Source of the DNA: an uncultured Helicobacter sp.
GTDB lineage: Bacteria; Campylobacterota; Campylobacteria; Campylobacterales; Helicobacteraceae
DNA: 64,000 bases
Direction: 5' to 3'
Assembly: GCA_949287835.1 (NCBI GenBank)
Contig: CASEHV010000012.1
Location: forward strand, 1-64,000
Below the pieces are notes generated by a model, which was not told the DNA's origin, did no database searches, and worked only from the letters and a program-made list of their open reading frames with translations. The position numbers and the translations under genes are program-made. Shown piece after piece: positions 34,036 to 42,891 of the stretch. Numbering within the stretch: the stretch's first letter is position 1; the number at the start of each line of letters is the position of its first letter.

Positions 34036-34044
34036 TGTTATGCT
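34036..34044 (+). promoter_or_regulatory. Possible extended -10 promoter of the flhG-fliA-fliM-fliY operon
   Basis: TGTTATGCT fits TGn-TATGCT about 100 bases before the flhG ATG in AT-rich DNA. No sigma-54 GG/GC element is evident here. The match is modest. Confidence 0.3.
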
Positions 34045-34144
34045 TTAGATTTTCACTAATATCTTGTTATGTTTTTTGTTAAAATTTCGCATATCATATA
34101 TCCTTTTTTGATAGGGCTTGTGTTTATAGTGTTAGGAAATATAT

Positions 34145-35011
34145 ATGGTTGAGAATCAGGCAAAGAAGCTAGAATCAATGGTGAGAAATCATACAAATAC
34201 CAAATACGTAGCAGTTACCTCAGGTAAGGGTGGCGTTGGGAAATCAACTATTAGTGCCAATCTTGCCTACAAGCTAAGTAAGCTAGGATTTAAGGTAGGA
34301 GTATTTGATGCAGATATTGGACTAGCAAATCTTGATTTAATCTTTGGCGTCAAGGTCGATAAAAATATCTTACATGCACTAAAGGGTGAGGTAAAAATCG
34401 ATGATGTCGTCTATGAGATAGAGAAAGATTTGTATCTAGTCCCAGGCGATAGTGGGGAGCAGATTCTAAAATACGCTAGTGATAATCCAAATATTATAGA
34501 AAGCTGCATACAAGATAGCACGATTTTAGATACCCTTGACTTTTTGATAATAGACACAGGAGCGGGCATAGGCGAGCTTAATCAATACACGCTTAAAGCA
34601 TGTGAGCATATCATCGTTGTTACCATGCCAGACCCATCTGCTATAACAGATGCCTATGCCACTATCAAGCTAAACGCAAGTACTAAAAGTCAGATTTTTA
34701 TGATAATTAATATGTGCAAAAGTCAGAAAGAAGCCATGTCTGTCTTTGATAGAATGGAGAGTATTACAAAAAAGCACATTCCAAATCTCACTCTAAAATT
34801 CTTGGGTGGATTAGAGAATAATACCGCTGTTAATAAGGCTACACGTAATCGTTCTTTAATCGTCAAAAGTGAGCCGCTAAATCCGGTATCCATAGGTCTA
34901 GGGGAGATAGCAGGCGTTTTGGCAAGTGAGATTACAGATATGGAACATAATATGCTTTTTGAATCGAAAGGCTTTCGTAGCTTTTTTAAACGCATGTTGG
35001 GCTATTTATAA
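34145..35011 (+). CDS. flhG: Flagellar number regulator, MinD-like ATPase
   Basis: The 288-residue ParA/MinD-family ATPase has the deviant Walker A SGKGGVGKST near residue 27, the switch regions FDADIGLANLD and FLIIDTGAGIGE, and a C-terminal amphipathic tail (RSFFKRMLGYL) that can bind membranes. FlhG (YlxH) controls flagellar number and placement together with the SRP-like GTPase FlhF. It heads the operon flhG, HP1033-like, fliA, fliM, fliY, in the H. pylori order. flhF, which precedes it in H. pylori, is absent here. Confidence 0.93.
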   Translation: MVENQAKKLESMVRNHTNTKYVAVTSGKGGVGKSTISANLAYKLSKLGFKVGVFDADIGLANLDLIFGVKVDKNILHALKGEVKIDDVVYEIEKDLYLVPGDSGEQILKYASDNPNIIESCIQDSTILDTLDFLIIDTGAGIGELNQYTLKACEHIIVVTMPDPSAITDAYATIKLNASTKSQIFMIINMCKSQKEAMSVFDRMESITKKHIPNLTLKFLGGLENNTAVNKATRNRSLIVKSEPLNPVSIGLGEIAGVLASEITDMEHNMLFESKGFRSFFKRMLGYL

Positions 35012-35032
35012 TCATGTTACAAAGGATTGTTC

Positions 35033-35344
35033 ATGTTAAAGCAGGATAATTATCTTAGTTTTGCGATAGTTTGCGGGTTTTTCGTCGGCGTTATTTGTGG
35101 TTTGGCAAAGTTTGACGAGCCAGAGCTGATGATTCTATGGACTATATTATCCACGATGGGAATCTATCTTATAACCATCGTGTGTATATCGGTGTATTAT
35201 TTATTCATAGATTCTAGCGATGCTAAGGTGCATAAGGAAAAGCTAGAGGAGAGCCTAGAGCATTATCGCAAAGAGTTTGATAAAAAAGAGCAGGAAGTCC
35301 AAGATATTCGTAATTTCATAAAAGGGCTGCAAAGCACGGATTGA
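35033..35344 (+). CDS. Small membrane protein of the flagellar operon (HP1033-like)
   Basis: The 103-residue protein has two hydrophobic segments (about 9-26 and 38-61), then a charged coiled coil rich in Glu and Lys (EKLEESLEHYRKEFDKKEQ). The ATG at 35033 has AAAGGA six bases upstream and is preferred over a TTG two codons before. It occupies the place between flhG and fliA held by HP1033 in H. pylori. The conserved position suggests a flagellar or membrane-scaffold role, which remains unproven. Confidence 0.7.
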   Translation: MLKQDNYLSFAIVCGFFVGVICGLAKFDEPELMILWTILSTMGIYLITIVCISVYYLFIDSSDAKVHKEKLEESLEHYRKEFDKKEQEVQDIRNFIKGLQSTD

Positions 35345-35406
35345 TGAGTGGATTACAAGGCGGATTGCAAAGCAAGGTATAGAGCGGGTAGCGTTAAGGA
35401 ACTTAA

Positions 35407-36129
35407 ATGCAACAATCATTAGGCACACTTCAAAAAGGGCAGGATATTTATACTCAGAATGTAAAAAGCTCTCAAGATGAGTTAGCATTGCAGTATTTAC
35501 CTGCGGTAAAGGCTATGGCATTTAGGCTAAAGGAAAGACTGCCTAGCTCTGTTGATATGAACGACCTTGTATCCATAGGCACCGAGGAGTTAATCAAACT
35601 TGCTAGGAGATATGATTCTAATCTCAATGATTCCTTTTGGGGCTATGCTAGGACGCGAGTAAATGGTGCTATGCTAGATTATTTGCGAACGCTAGATGTG
35701 CTATCGCGTTCCTCACGAAAGCTTATTAAGGCAATAGAGGCTGAGGTATCTAAGTATTTTAATGAGTTTGAGGAAGAGCCTAGCGATGAGTATCTTGCCA
35801 AGATTCTAAATGAGGACATAGAGAAGATTCATCAGGCAAGACTAGCTAGTGATATTTACACCGTGATTCCATTAGATGAGCAGTTTAGTGCCATAGAGGG
35901 CAATGAGATGCTGCAGTATTGCGAGAAAAAGCAATTAATGGAGCTAATACAAAAGGTGCTATCCAAGCTATCAGAGAGAGAACAGCTAATAATCCAGCTA
36001 TATTATTTGGAGGAATTAACCCTATCTGAGATTAGCGAGTTGCTAAATATTACAGAATCTAGAATCTCACAAATCTCAAAAGAGGTTATCAAGAAAATTC
36101 GCAGAGAAATAGGAGTATCAAATGGCTAA
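35407..36129 (+). CDS. fliA: Flagellar sigma factor 28
   Basis: The 240-residue sigma-70-family factor has region 2 (DMNDLVSIGTEELIKLARRYD and FWGYARTRVNGAMLDYLR) and a C-terminal region 4 helix-turn-helix (LTLSEISELLNITESRISQ). It directs transcription of late flagellar genes such as flaA. AAGGA precedes the ATG. The stop overlaps fliM by eight bases. No flgM anti-sigma gene is in the window. Confidence 0.95.
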   Translation: MQQSLGTLQKGQDIYTQNVKSSQDELALQYLPAVKAMAFRLKERLPSSVDMNDLVSIGTEELIKLARRYDSNLNDSFWGYARTRVNGAMLDYLRTLDVLSRSSRKLIKAIEAEVSKYFNEFEEEPSDEYLAKILNEDIEKIHQARLASDIYTVIPLDEQFSAIEGNEMLQYCEKKQLMELIQKVLSKLSEREQLIIQLYYLEELTLSEISELLNITESRISQISKEVIKKIRREIGVSNG

Positions 36130-37192
36130 GATTCTAAGTCAAGAGGAGATAGATTCCCTATTAAACGTAGTCGATGAGGAAGGCGATGTAGCCGATGCCG
36201 AGCAGGGCGATATAGTCCCAGAGAAGCAAGTCATAGTCTATGACTTTAGACGACCAAATAGAGTAAGCAGAGAGCAGTTACGAAGCTTTCGCTCCATTCA
36301 TGACAAGATGGCAAGGAATCTTTCTAACCAAATCTCTGCGATTATGAGGTCTATCGTTGAGATTCAGCTACATAGCGTTGATCAGATGACTTATGGCGAG
36401 TTTTTAATGAGTTTGCCTACCCCCACAAGCTTTAATGTCTTCTCTATGAAGCCAATGGATGGAGCAGGAGTGTTAGAGATAAATCCTAGTATAGCTTTCC
36501 CCATGATAGACAGACTGCTAGGGGGACGTGGCGACCAATATGATGACACAAGGGAATTTTCTAATATAGAAATAAATCTGCTAGATACAATCCTACGTCA
36601 AATAATGCAGAATCTAAAAGAGTCATGGGCGGCGGTTGCAGAGATTTTCCCTAGCATTGATGCAAAGGAATCAAGCCCCAATGTCGTGCAAATCGTGGCA
36701 CAAAATGAAGTAGTCGTCATGGTAGTTATGGAAATCGTCATAGGGCATAGTAGTGGCATGATGAATATTTGCTATCCTGTTATCTCCCTTGAGACAATCC
36801 TTAGCCGTCTTGCTAGTAGAGATTTAATGATGAGTGAGACAAGCGGAAAAAAATCGCGAAACCGAGAATTGCAGGCACTAATCGGAGGTGCTGATGTGCA
36901 TATCTCCGCTATGCTGGGTGGCACGAGTCTTAAATTCAAAGAGGTGCTAGAGCTAAAGGTAGGAGATGTCATTATGCTAGATAGAGTGGCAGATGATACC
37001 GTTACTGTAAGTGTAGATGGCAGGGATAAGTATAGGGCAAAAATCGGTCTGCAAAGATTCCGAAAAACCATACAAATCATCGATGAAATTAAGACAGAAA
37101 AAGACCAAGTCAAAGAGATGATAGAAATGCTAGAGGCACAAAGGAAAAGCAAGATAAGTGATGTTCAAGATGAAGGGATAGGAAATGAATGA
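36122..37192 (+). CDS. fliM: Flagellar motor switch protein FliM
   Basis: The 356-residue protein has an N-terminal CheY-P-binding peptide (ILSQEEIDSLLN), a middle CheC-like domain starting at YDFRRPNRVSREQLRSF, and a C-terminal SpoA/FliN-like domain (about 245-330, LGGTSLKFKEVLELKVGDV). It links the chemotaxis signal to the C-ring. It overlaps fliA and fliY by eight bases each, so the operon is translationally coupled. Confidence 0.96.
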   Translation: MAKILSQEEIDSLLNVVDEEGDVADAEQGDIVPEKQVIVYDFRRPNRVSREQLRSFRSIHDKMARNLSNQISAIMRSIVEIQLHSVDQMTYGEFLMSLPTPTSFNVFSMKPMDGAGVLEINPSIAFPMIDRLLGGRGDQYDDTREFSNIEINLLDTILRQIMQNLKESWAAVAEIFPSIDAKESSPNVVQIVAQNEVVVMVVMEIVIGHSSGMMNICYPVISLETILSRLASRDLMMSETSGKKSRNRELQALIGGADVHISAMLGGTSLKFKEVLELKVGDVIMLDRVADDTVTVSVDGRDKYRAKIGLQRFRKTIQIIDEIKTEKDQVKEMIEMLEAQRKSKISDVQDEGIGNE

Positions 37193-38033
37193 TTTTTTAG
37201 AGCTGTTTATACAAGAGACTGTTGCTACCATTGATGGCATGATGGGTAGGACTGCGGTCGTAACGCATAAGGAAGACACTCAGGTATCAGATTCTCTACT
37301 TAATATGCCCTTTGCCTTTGTGAAGGTAAATGTTTTACTTGATGGAGCAGGTGTTAGCGAAATGGGATTCATCATGCCACAGAATCTAGCCACCGCCCTG
37401 CCAGACTTGATGATGGGAGGAGAGGGCGATACAGGCAAGGATATTATGGACGATGATGATAAGGACGGACTAAAAGAGGTCTTTCAATCCATCACAGGTG
37501 CACTTGCTACTGCACTAGGCGGACATGACAAACTACCGCATTTTAGCTTTTCCATAGATAGCGTTGATAATGTCGAAAGCGAGGGGGCGCTTGGGGCATA
37601 CCAGAATGCTAGCCGCTTTGATATTCGTATAGATTCTGTGGAATCTGAGTTAGTCTTGCTTACAAAAAGTGATTTACTTAGTAATGTAGGAAATAGTGCT
37701 GCAGAGGCAAATGCAGGTGCAGCCGCACAAGGAGGCGCTAATAAAGACGTAAGCCTTAGCGACAAAGAGATGCGAAATATAAGCATGCTACTAGACATAG
37801 GACTAAATGTAAAAGTTCGCATAGGGCAGAAGCGAATGCTGCTAAAAGATGTCATCTCTATGGATATAGGTAGCGTGGTAGAGCTAAATCAACTAGCCAG
37901 CGACCCACTTGAGATTTTGGTAAATGATAAGATTATCGGCAAGGGCGAGGTAGTCGTAGTAGATGGAAACTTCGCTATACAAATTACAGAAATCGGCAGC
38001 AAAAGAGATAGGCTAGAGAGCCTTAGGGGGTAG
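37185..38033 (+). CDS. fliY: Flagellar motor switch protein FliY
   Basis: The 282-residue protein has an N-terminal CheC-like region (QETVATIDGMMGRTAVV, then VFQSITGALATALG, about 105-118). An Ala/Gly linker (EANAGAAAQGG) follows, then the C-terminal SpoA/FliN domain (about 200-275, LNVKVRIGQKRMLLKDV). Campylobacterota carry FliY in addition to FliN in the C-ring. CheY-P phosphatase activity is seen in some FliY proteins, but I cannot confirm its residues here. It ends the operon and is followed by a possible terminator. Confidence 0.92.
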   Translation: MNDFLELFIQETVATIDGMMGRTAVVTHKEDTQVSDSLLNMPFAFVKVNVLLDGAGVSEMGFIMPQNLATALPDLMMGGEGDTGKDIMDDDDKDGLKEVFQSITGALATALGGHDKLPHFSFSIDSVDNVESEGALGAYQNASRFDIRIDSVESELVLLTKSDLLSNVGNSAAEANAGAAAQGGANKDVSLSDKEMRNISMLLDIGLNVKVRIGQKRMLLKDVISMDIGSVVELNQLASDPLEILVNDKIIGKGEVVVVDGNFAIQITEIGSKRDRLESLRG

Positions 38034-38050
38034 AATCTAGCCATATTTTT
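38011..38050 (+). terminator. Possible terminator at the end of the flagellar operon
   Basis: GGCTAG (38011-38016) pairs with CTAGCC (38037-38042), overlapping the fliY stop, and is followed by ATATTTTT. The stem is short and the loop long. Confidence 0.3.
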
Positions 38051-38058
38051 GATACAAT
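38050..38058 (+). promoter_or_regulatory. Extended -10 promoter of rplY
   Basis: TGATACAAT fits TGn-TACAAT, 30 bases before the rplY ATG, so the gene need not depend on the flagellar operon promoter. Confidence 0.45.
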
Positions 38059-38088
38059 TTAGCTTTTTATTTTGTCAAAAGGATAGTT

Positions 38089-38625
38089 ATGTTAGAAGGC
38101 AGTATTAGAGATAGTATTACAAAAGCCAACGCAAAGGCATTAAAAAGAGATGGTTATCTAATTGCCAATATATATGGAAAGGGCAAGGAAAATATACATT
38201 GTGCCTTTAAGCGAAATGATTTTATTAGATTTATGCGTTCAAAAGAGACTTTTCGCTTTGATGTAAAAGTCAATGGTTTGGTGCATAAAGTGGTAGTGCA
38301 GGAGTATCAAAGAGACCCTGTAAGTGGAGATATAATTCATGTTGATATGCTATTTGCAGATGATAATGCTCTAGCTAAATTTAGAGTGCCTATATCTGTC
38401 AAGGGGACGCCTGTGGGATTGAAAAACAAGGGCGTTTTGATGATTTCAAAGAAACGTATCACGGTAAAAAGTCTTGCAAAAAATCTACCAAATAGCTATG
38501 AGATTGATGTAACCCCCCTTGATGTCGGGGATAATGTTCTTGTAAGAGATTTACCGAAAATAGATGGCATAGAGATTGTAGATTCCCCATCAAATGTAGT
38601 CGTGGGCGTTATTAAGGCTAAATAA
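38089..38625 (+). CDS. rplY: 50S ribosomal protein L25 / general stress protein Ctc
   Basis: The 178-residue protein has the N-terminal L25 5S-rRNA-binding domain (about 1-92, LKRDGYLIANIYGKGKENIH) and the C-terminal Ctc/TL5 domain (about 95-178, VPISVKGTPVGLKNKGV). This two-domain form is usual in Campylobacterota. AAAGGA precedes the ATG. In many relatives pth follows; here the convergent holB gene follows. Confidence 0.94.
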   Translation: MLEGSIRDSITKANAKALKRDGYLIANIYGKGKENIHCAFKRNDFIRFMRSKETFRFDVKVNGLVHKVVVQEYQRDPVSGDIIHVDMLFADDNALAKFRVPISVKGTPVGLKNKGVLMISKKRITVKSLAKNLPNSYEIDVTPLDVGDNVLVRDLPKIDGIEIVDSPSNVVVGVIKAK

Positions 38626-38630
38626 TCTTT

Positions 38631-39272
38631 TTATCTCCTCGTCAGACTAAGCAATAGCGGGAGCAGTGCTAGATGCACACTCTGTCTTGCATTCAAAGCC
38701 TTGAGTGCTAAATCAAATTTATCTAAATCACATGAGGTTATATTATTATTTGCTATGTTTTGCAGTATTTGGGCTAGGATTTCCCTGCCTTGCTGTATGC
38801 TTAGATTCTCTTTTTCTATCTTGCTTATATACTCATAGACCATAGGGATATTTAGCCTCTCTAAATCTAGCTCTATTGGCTTTATACTCTCTTTTGTCCG
38901 TAAGTCAAAATGTGCTAGACGTGAGAAAATTGTCTTTATCAGCTTATTTTTTGAGGTAATAAATAGCATGAAAATAATATTTTTCGGAATCTCTTCTAAT
39001 GTCTTTAGCAGGGCATTTTGTGAGAATTGATTATATGAGTTTGCAAAGATTGCAATGAGTTTTGGCTCTGTGGTGCTAATATGTGCCTCTCTTATAATCT
39101 CGCTTGAATCCTCTATCTTTAGCTCCTCTTGAGAGTAGATTCTAAGATTCTCGTTTTTATAGGCATTCTTTAGAATCTCCCTATCTAACTCGAAAGAATT
39201 GCTAATAATTATGCAAGATTTTTTTAGCTCTACAATGTCTTGCAGATTTCTTTTCTCACTCGTTATACTCAT
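38631..39272 (-). CDS. holB: DNA polymerase III delta-prime subunit (short, non-canonical)
   Basis: With the chosen start the product has 213 residues. It shows the clamp-loader segments ANSYNQFSQNALLKTLEEIPKN and LITSKNKLIKTIFSRLAHFDL, which match the central AAA+ region of delta-prime. The N-terminal Walker A is missing, as in other Campylobacterota delta-prime proteins. The gene order rppH-lysC-hobA-holB equals HP1228-HP1231. The ATG at 39272 overlaps hobA by 17 bases. Starts at 39287 or 39326 are also possible because none has a good ribosome binding site. Confidence 0.8.
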   Translation of the reverse strand: MSITSEKRNLQDIVELKKSCIIISNSFELDREILKNAYKNENLRIYSQEELKIEDSSEIIREAHISTTEPKLIAIFANSYNQFSQNALLKTLEEIPKNIIFMLFITSKNKLIKTIFSRLAHFDLRTKESIKPIELDLERLNIPMVYEYISKIEKENLSIQQGREILAQILQNIANNNITSCDLDKFDLALKALNARQSVHLALLPLLLSLTRR

Positions 39273-39816
39273 CGATATTAATCTCACCATGTATCGTTGC
39301 AAAGAGGGCTTTTTCAAAGATTCCATACGCTTGTATTAGCTTGAAGTCAAGATTGCTATCATTACTATTAAACACAAAGGAATGCTCAAGACTCTCATCA
39401 AACATCCATAAAAAAGAATTTCTACTCTGCATGGCAAACTGCGCTATTTTATTATTGCCGCAACCGATATACCACATAGCATAGCTATTATATGACATCT
39501 CTAGCAAGTCTGGCAGGGCATTAGCATCATCACCATCTAGTAGTCGCTGCATGGATATGTCTAGCTCATAGATTGGCACTAGCGGACGATCATTTATGCA
39601 GTTGTTAAGTTTGCTTAAAACATAGCCCTTAAACCACTCACATCTATCATCGCTACATAGCAGGAATGTCCCTCCATTCATAATAAATGATATGGCATTC
39701 ATCACAAGCGAGGCAAACCTATCGCGCTCAAACTCCAGCCACTGCAAGGGCATCTTCTGCAGTCTCTCTGCATCATCGCGCATAGCCCTTAGCATCCATT
39801 CATGCACGCCTACCAT
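39256..39816 (-). CDS. hobA: DnaA-binding replication initiator HobA
   Basis: The 186-residue SIS-like-fold protein is specific to Campylobacterota. It forms tetramers that bind domains I-II of DnaA and help assemble the orisome at oriC; it is the structural counterpart of DiaA. The N-terminal MLRAMRDDAERLQKMPLQWLE and the middle PLVPIYELDISM segment are as in the family. The position between lysC and holB is conserved. It begins three bases after the lysC stop. Confidence 0.9.
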   Translation of the reverse strand: MVGVHEWMLRAMRDDAERLQKMPLQWLEFERDRFASLVMNAISFIMNGGTFLLCSDDRCEWFKGYVLSKLNNCINDRPLVPIYELDISMQRLLDGDDANALPDLLEMSYNSYAMWYIGCGNNKIAQFAMQSRNSFLWMFDESLEHSFVFNSNDSNLDFKLIQAYGIFEKALFATIHGEINIDEYNE

Positions 39817-39819
39817 TGC

Positions 39820-41043
39820 CTACCTTTCTTTGTCAAGATTGTAGGCACTATGGAGGATTCTCACACTTAGCTCGGCATATTTTATATCGATTAGCATGGA
39901 TATTTTTATCTCACTTGTGCTTATCATTAATATATTGATATTCTCATCTGCCATTGCTGCAAATGCCTTTGCCGCCACGCCGCTATGACTTTTCATACCC
40001 ACGCCTACGATAGAGACGATTGCTACGTCATTATCATATTCTATGCCGTCAGATTTATCCTTAAACTCCTCTAGGTTTTCCTTGACTTTGTGTAGCTCAT
40101 TTTTTGGCACGGTGAAATCTAGGTTTGTCTTAGAATCTCGCCCCACAGTCTGCACTATCATATCCACATTCACATCTGCATAGGATAGTTTTCCAAAAAG
40201 ACTAGCGGCAATACCGGGCTTATCTTTTATACCAAAAACGCTAATTCGTGCTTGATTTTTCTCTAATGCTATGCCGCTTACGACAGGTTTTTCCATGATT
40301 TTATCCTCCGTGGTAATTAATGTGCCTAAATCCTCGCTAAAGCTACTTTTAGCATATAACGGGACATTCCATTTCTTTGCTAACTCAACAGAGCGATTAA
40401 GCAGCACCTTTGCCCCCATACTCGCTAACTCTAGCATCTCATCATAGCTAATCTTCTCTATTTTTCTAGCCCTTGATTCTATGCGAGGGTCTGTGGTAAA
40501 GATTCCATCTACATCGCTATAAATCTCACACAAATCTGCATTCAAAGCCCCAGCCAAAGCCACAGCGGATAAATCACTACCGCCCCTGCCTAGCGTGGTA
40601 ATCTCGCCTTCTATACTTAACCCTTGAAAGCCCGTTACCACTACGACATACTCTTTCTCTAATAGCTCCATAATGTAGCTTGTATCGATATGCTGTATTC
40701 TAGCCCTTGTGTGATTGGAATCTGTAATGATTTTTGCCTGTCTGCCATTTAGCGAAATAGCCTTTGTGCCACTTGCATTTAGTGCGATACTAAGCAATGC
40801 GGCACTTATCTGCTCTCCACTACTTAATGCCATGTCTAAATCCCGCTCGTTTGGAATCTCAGCAATATCCTTAGCATAGCCTAGTATCTCATCTGTTACG
40901 CCACTCATGGCAGAGACAACCACTACTAGCTTATTTCTAAAACCAAACTTATCTTTTAAATGTCTATTTACTCGTGTGGCGACTTTCTGGATTCTCTCTA
41001 CGCCTCCCATGCTCGTGCCGCCATACTTTTGAACGATTAGCAT
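39820..41043 (-). CDS. lysC: Aspartokinase
   Basis: The 407-residue enzyme phosphorylates aspartate in the first step toward lysine/DAP, threonine and methionine. It begins VQKYGGTSMGG, has TTLGRGGSDLSAVALA in the kinase domain, and carries two C-terminal ACT domains (about 265-400) for amino-acid feedback. It follows rppH with no gap (stop and start adjacent). dapA lies elsewhere in the window (50383-51261). Confidence 0.96.
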   Translation of the reverse strand: MLIVQKYGGTSMGGVERIQKVATRVNRHLKDKFGFRNKLVVVVSAMSGVTDEILGYAKDIAEIPNERDLDMALSSGEQISAALLSIALNASGTKAISLNGRQAKIITDSNHTRARIQHIDTSYIMELLEKEYVVVVTGFQGLSIEGEITTLGRGGSDLSAVALAGALNADLCEIYSDVDGIFTTDPRIESRARKIEKISYDEMLELASMGAKVLLNRSVELAKKWNVPLYAKSSFSEDLGTLITTEDKIMEKPVVSGIALEKNQARISVFGIKDKPGIAASLFGKLSYADVNVDMIVQTVGRDSKTNLDFTVPKNELHKVKENLEEFKDKSDGIEYDNDVAIVSIVGVGMKSHSGVAAKAFAAMADENINILMISTSEIKISMLIDIKYAELSVRILHSAYNLDKER

Positions 41044-41637
41044 CTATACATATCCTTCTTGTTTAAAATACTCTAATACCTTTGAATACACATCTTTCTT
41101 AAAACCTACTACAGAATCTAGCACCATGTCATAATCTACAAACTTATAGCTAGAAAACTCTGGCTTATCACCTGTGGCAAGATTTATCTTTGCATGTTTC
41201 CTAAGCTTTAGCAAATAGTATTTCTGAATCTGTCCATCGTATGGACGCATACTATGTATAAGATTCTTAGGAAAGTCATAATGCACAAAACCTCTATACT
41301 CGGCTATTATATCTAGCTCATCTGTGCCTATCTCCTCTTTTAGCTCACGAAATAGCGCATCTTTTAGCTCCTCGCCACTATCTACGCCGCCTTGTGGGAA
41401 TTGCCACACAGATGTCATATCAAGACGTTCTGCCAAAAAGACCTTGCAAGATTCTGGATACTCGCTTGATAGGATAATGGCAGCGACATTTGGACGATAG
41501 GTTTTATTATTCCCTAATGCTTGTATGTAAGCCTCCATTTCCTGAAAATAGCCGGGCTGTTTTTTTTTTTTTTGATGCAGGACAGCGTTGTTCTCTGCAT
41601 GAGTGATTTGATTATTTGCATCTATATCTTTTCTCAC
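41044..41637 (-). CDS. rppH: RNA pyrophosphohydrolase with N-terminal extension and A14 tract
   Basis: The 197-residue Nudix protein removes pyrophosphate from mRNA 5' ends and so triggers decay. The Nudix box lies at about 84-106 (GGVDSGEELKDAL then FRELKEEIGT) with all key Glu residues. Homologues begin just before YRPNVAAIIL. Here a ~46-residue extension precedes it and contains a run of fourteen A, read as four Lys. The GTG start has a perfect AAGGAGG five bases upstream, so translation really begins before the tract. An internal ATG at residue 34 could give a shorter protein. It heads the rppH-lysC-hobA-holB operon. Confidence 0.88.
   Translation of the reverse strand: MRKDIDANNQITHAENNAVLHQKKKKQPGYFQEMEAYIQALGNNKTYRPNVAAIILSSEYPESCKVFLAERLDMTSVWQFPQGGVDSGEELKDALFRELKEEIGTDELDIIAEYRGFVHYDFPKNLIHSMRPYDGQIQKYYLLKLRKHAKINLATGDKPEFSSYKFVDYDMVLDSVVGFKKDVYSKVLEYFKQEGYV
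41560..41573. repeat. Homopolymeric T14 (A14 on coding strand) tract in rppH
   Basis: Fourteen consecutive T lie between the rppH start codon and the Nudix domain. The present length keeps the frame open. A change of one base, or transcriptional slippage, would shift it. Confidence 0.85.
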
Positions 41638-41642
41638 GACGT

Positions 41643-41649
41643 CCTCCTT
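41643..41649 (-). promoter_or_regulatory. Perfect ribosome binding site deciding the rppH start
   Basis: AAGGAGG on the minus strand, five bases before GTG (41635-41637), supports the extended N-terminus over later starts. Confidence 0.65.
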
Positions 41650-41737
41650 GTGAATTTATAATAATATCGTTTTTATTTAGAGTAATTGTCATATACAATG
41701 TAGAATCAGACATTTAGTTTCATTACAGAAGGTAAAT

Positions 41738-42889
41738 GTGCATATAAAGTCTTTAAGTCTTAGTCTTTTTCTGGTTAGCTATGCTATGGCAAATATAGAA
41801 TCTGATTCTATTGATTTTAGCCTATACACATTGAGTGAGCCTATATCTAATCAAATGTTTTCGCAGTTTCAAAGCACGATGAATGCACTTGACATTCCGC
41901 AAAGCTACATTGCAAAGCTAGAATCTGAGGGCAAACTGCTAGATATTTATACAAGACGGTGGAGCTACCTTGCCAATCAATTTGATAAGGGATATGAGTT
42001 TATCCCCACATTGCGTAAAATGCTTTATGACGCTAAGATTCCACAGGAGTTTTTATTTTTAGCAATGGCAGAATCTGAGTTTAAGACACATGCGCTAAGT
42101 CCAAAGAGTGCGGCGGGAATCTGGCAGATTATGCCTGCCACTGCAAAGGAGCTAGGATTAGTCATCAATGAATACATAGATGAGAGACAAGACCCCATTA
42201 AAAGCACACAGGCAGCGATTAAATATCTGCAATATCTGCATAAACAAACAGGCAAATGGTATCTAGCAGCTATGGCATATAACTGCGGCTTGGGACGGCT
42301 AAATCGTGGCATAGATGAGGCGGGGAGTAGTGATATTGAGGTATTGCTTGATGAGAATTCTCAGTTTTTACCACTTGAGACTAGGGAGTATTTGCGTAAA
42401 ATTATGTCTATGTCTTTGGCATTTTCTAACGCGCATGATATGAAGATTAGCAATAAGGAATATATGTTAAATCGTGGGGCTGGAGATTCCCTTGCTGTTG
42501 TGCAAGTAAAGGGCGGAAACTCTCTTGCTAATGTAGCAAAGGGGGCAAATATGACTCTTAGCGATTTTGTATCATATAATAGACATTTTAAATATGACTT
42601 CGTGCCGCTAGATAGAGAGGAGTATGAGGTGTATATACCTTATGATAGACTTAGCTATTTTAAGCAGAATTTTAAAAATGTCATCAATGCAGGCTTCATT
42701 CTCTACAAAGTAAAGAAAGGGGATACATTATATGACATAGCAAAGAGTCATCACACAAGCATTGATAAAATCAAAAAAGTCAATGCCATGAAAAACAATC
42801 GCCTCTTTGTGAATCAGATGATAAAGGTTCCGGTTAGGGGAGGAAAGATTGAAGATACTATGGATAATAAAAGAGTTGTAAGGAGATAG
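41738..42889 (+). CDS. mltD: Membrane-bound lytic transglycosylase D-like (SLT plus LysM)
   Basis: The 383-residue exported protein has a signal peptide (about 1-18, cut after AMA). The SLT lysozyme-like domain (about 90-215) has its catalytic Glu in AMAESEF, followed by SAAGIWQIMPATA and the AYNCGLGRLNR segment. A degenerate and a clear LysM domain follow (the latter about 325-370, LYKVKKGDTLYDIA). It cuts glycan strands to anhydro-muropeptides. The start is GTG with AGAAGG before it. It is followed by rlpA, another glycan-strand enzyme, two bases later. Confidence 0.92.
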   Translation: MHIKSLSLSLFLVSYAMANIESDSIDFSLYTLSEPISNQMFSQFQSTMNALDIPQSYIAKLESEGKLLDIYTRRWSYLANQFDKGYEFIPTLRKMLYDAKIPQEFLFLAMAESEFKTHALSPKSAAGIWQIMPATAKELGLVINEYIDERQDPIKSTQAAIKYLQYLHKQTGKWYLAAMAYNCGLGRLNRGIDEAGSSDIEVLLDENSQFLPLETREYLRKIMSMSLAFSNAHDMKISNKEYMLNRGAGDSLAVVQVKGGNSLANVAKGANMTLSDFVSYNRHFKYDFVPLDREEYEVYIPYDRLSYFKQNFKNVINAGFILYKVKKGDTLYDIAKSHHTSIDKIKKVNAMKNNRLFVNQMIKVPVRGGKIEDTMDNKRVVRR

Positions 42890-42891
42890 CT

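Larger units (their letters stand above)
33397..34144. other. Long gap without a convincing gene
   Basis: This 748-base gap separates the divergent CitMHS and flhG operons. Short open frames exist on both strands but lack ribosome binding sites, good starts and protein-like composition. The left part (33397-33590) is very AT-rich. The middle holds a strong extended -10 promoter and a structured-RNA candidate. The right part (33880-34144) is AT-rich with the likely flhG promoter. In H. pylori flhF lies directly upstream of flhG; no remnant of flhF is seen here. Confidence 0.6.

Noticed and set aside
33677-34082. Short open frames on both strands in the gap before flhG
   Set aside because: They overlap each other, lack ribosome binding sites and are rich in Ile/Phe/Tyr as expected from AT-rich non-coding DNA.
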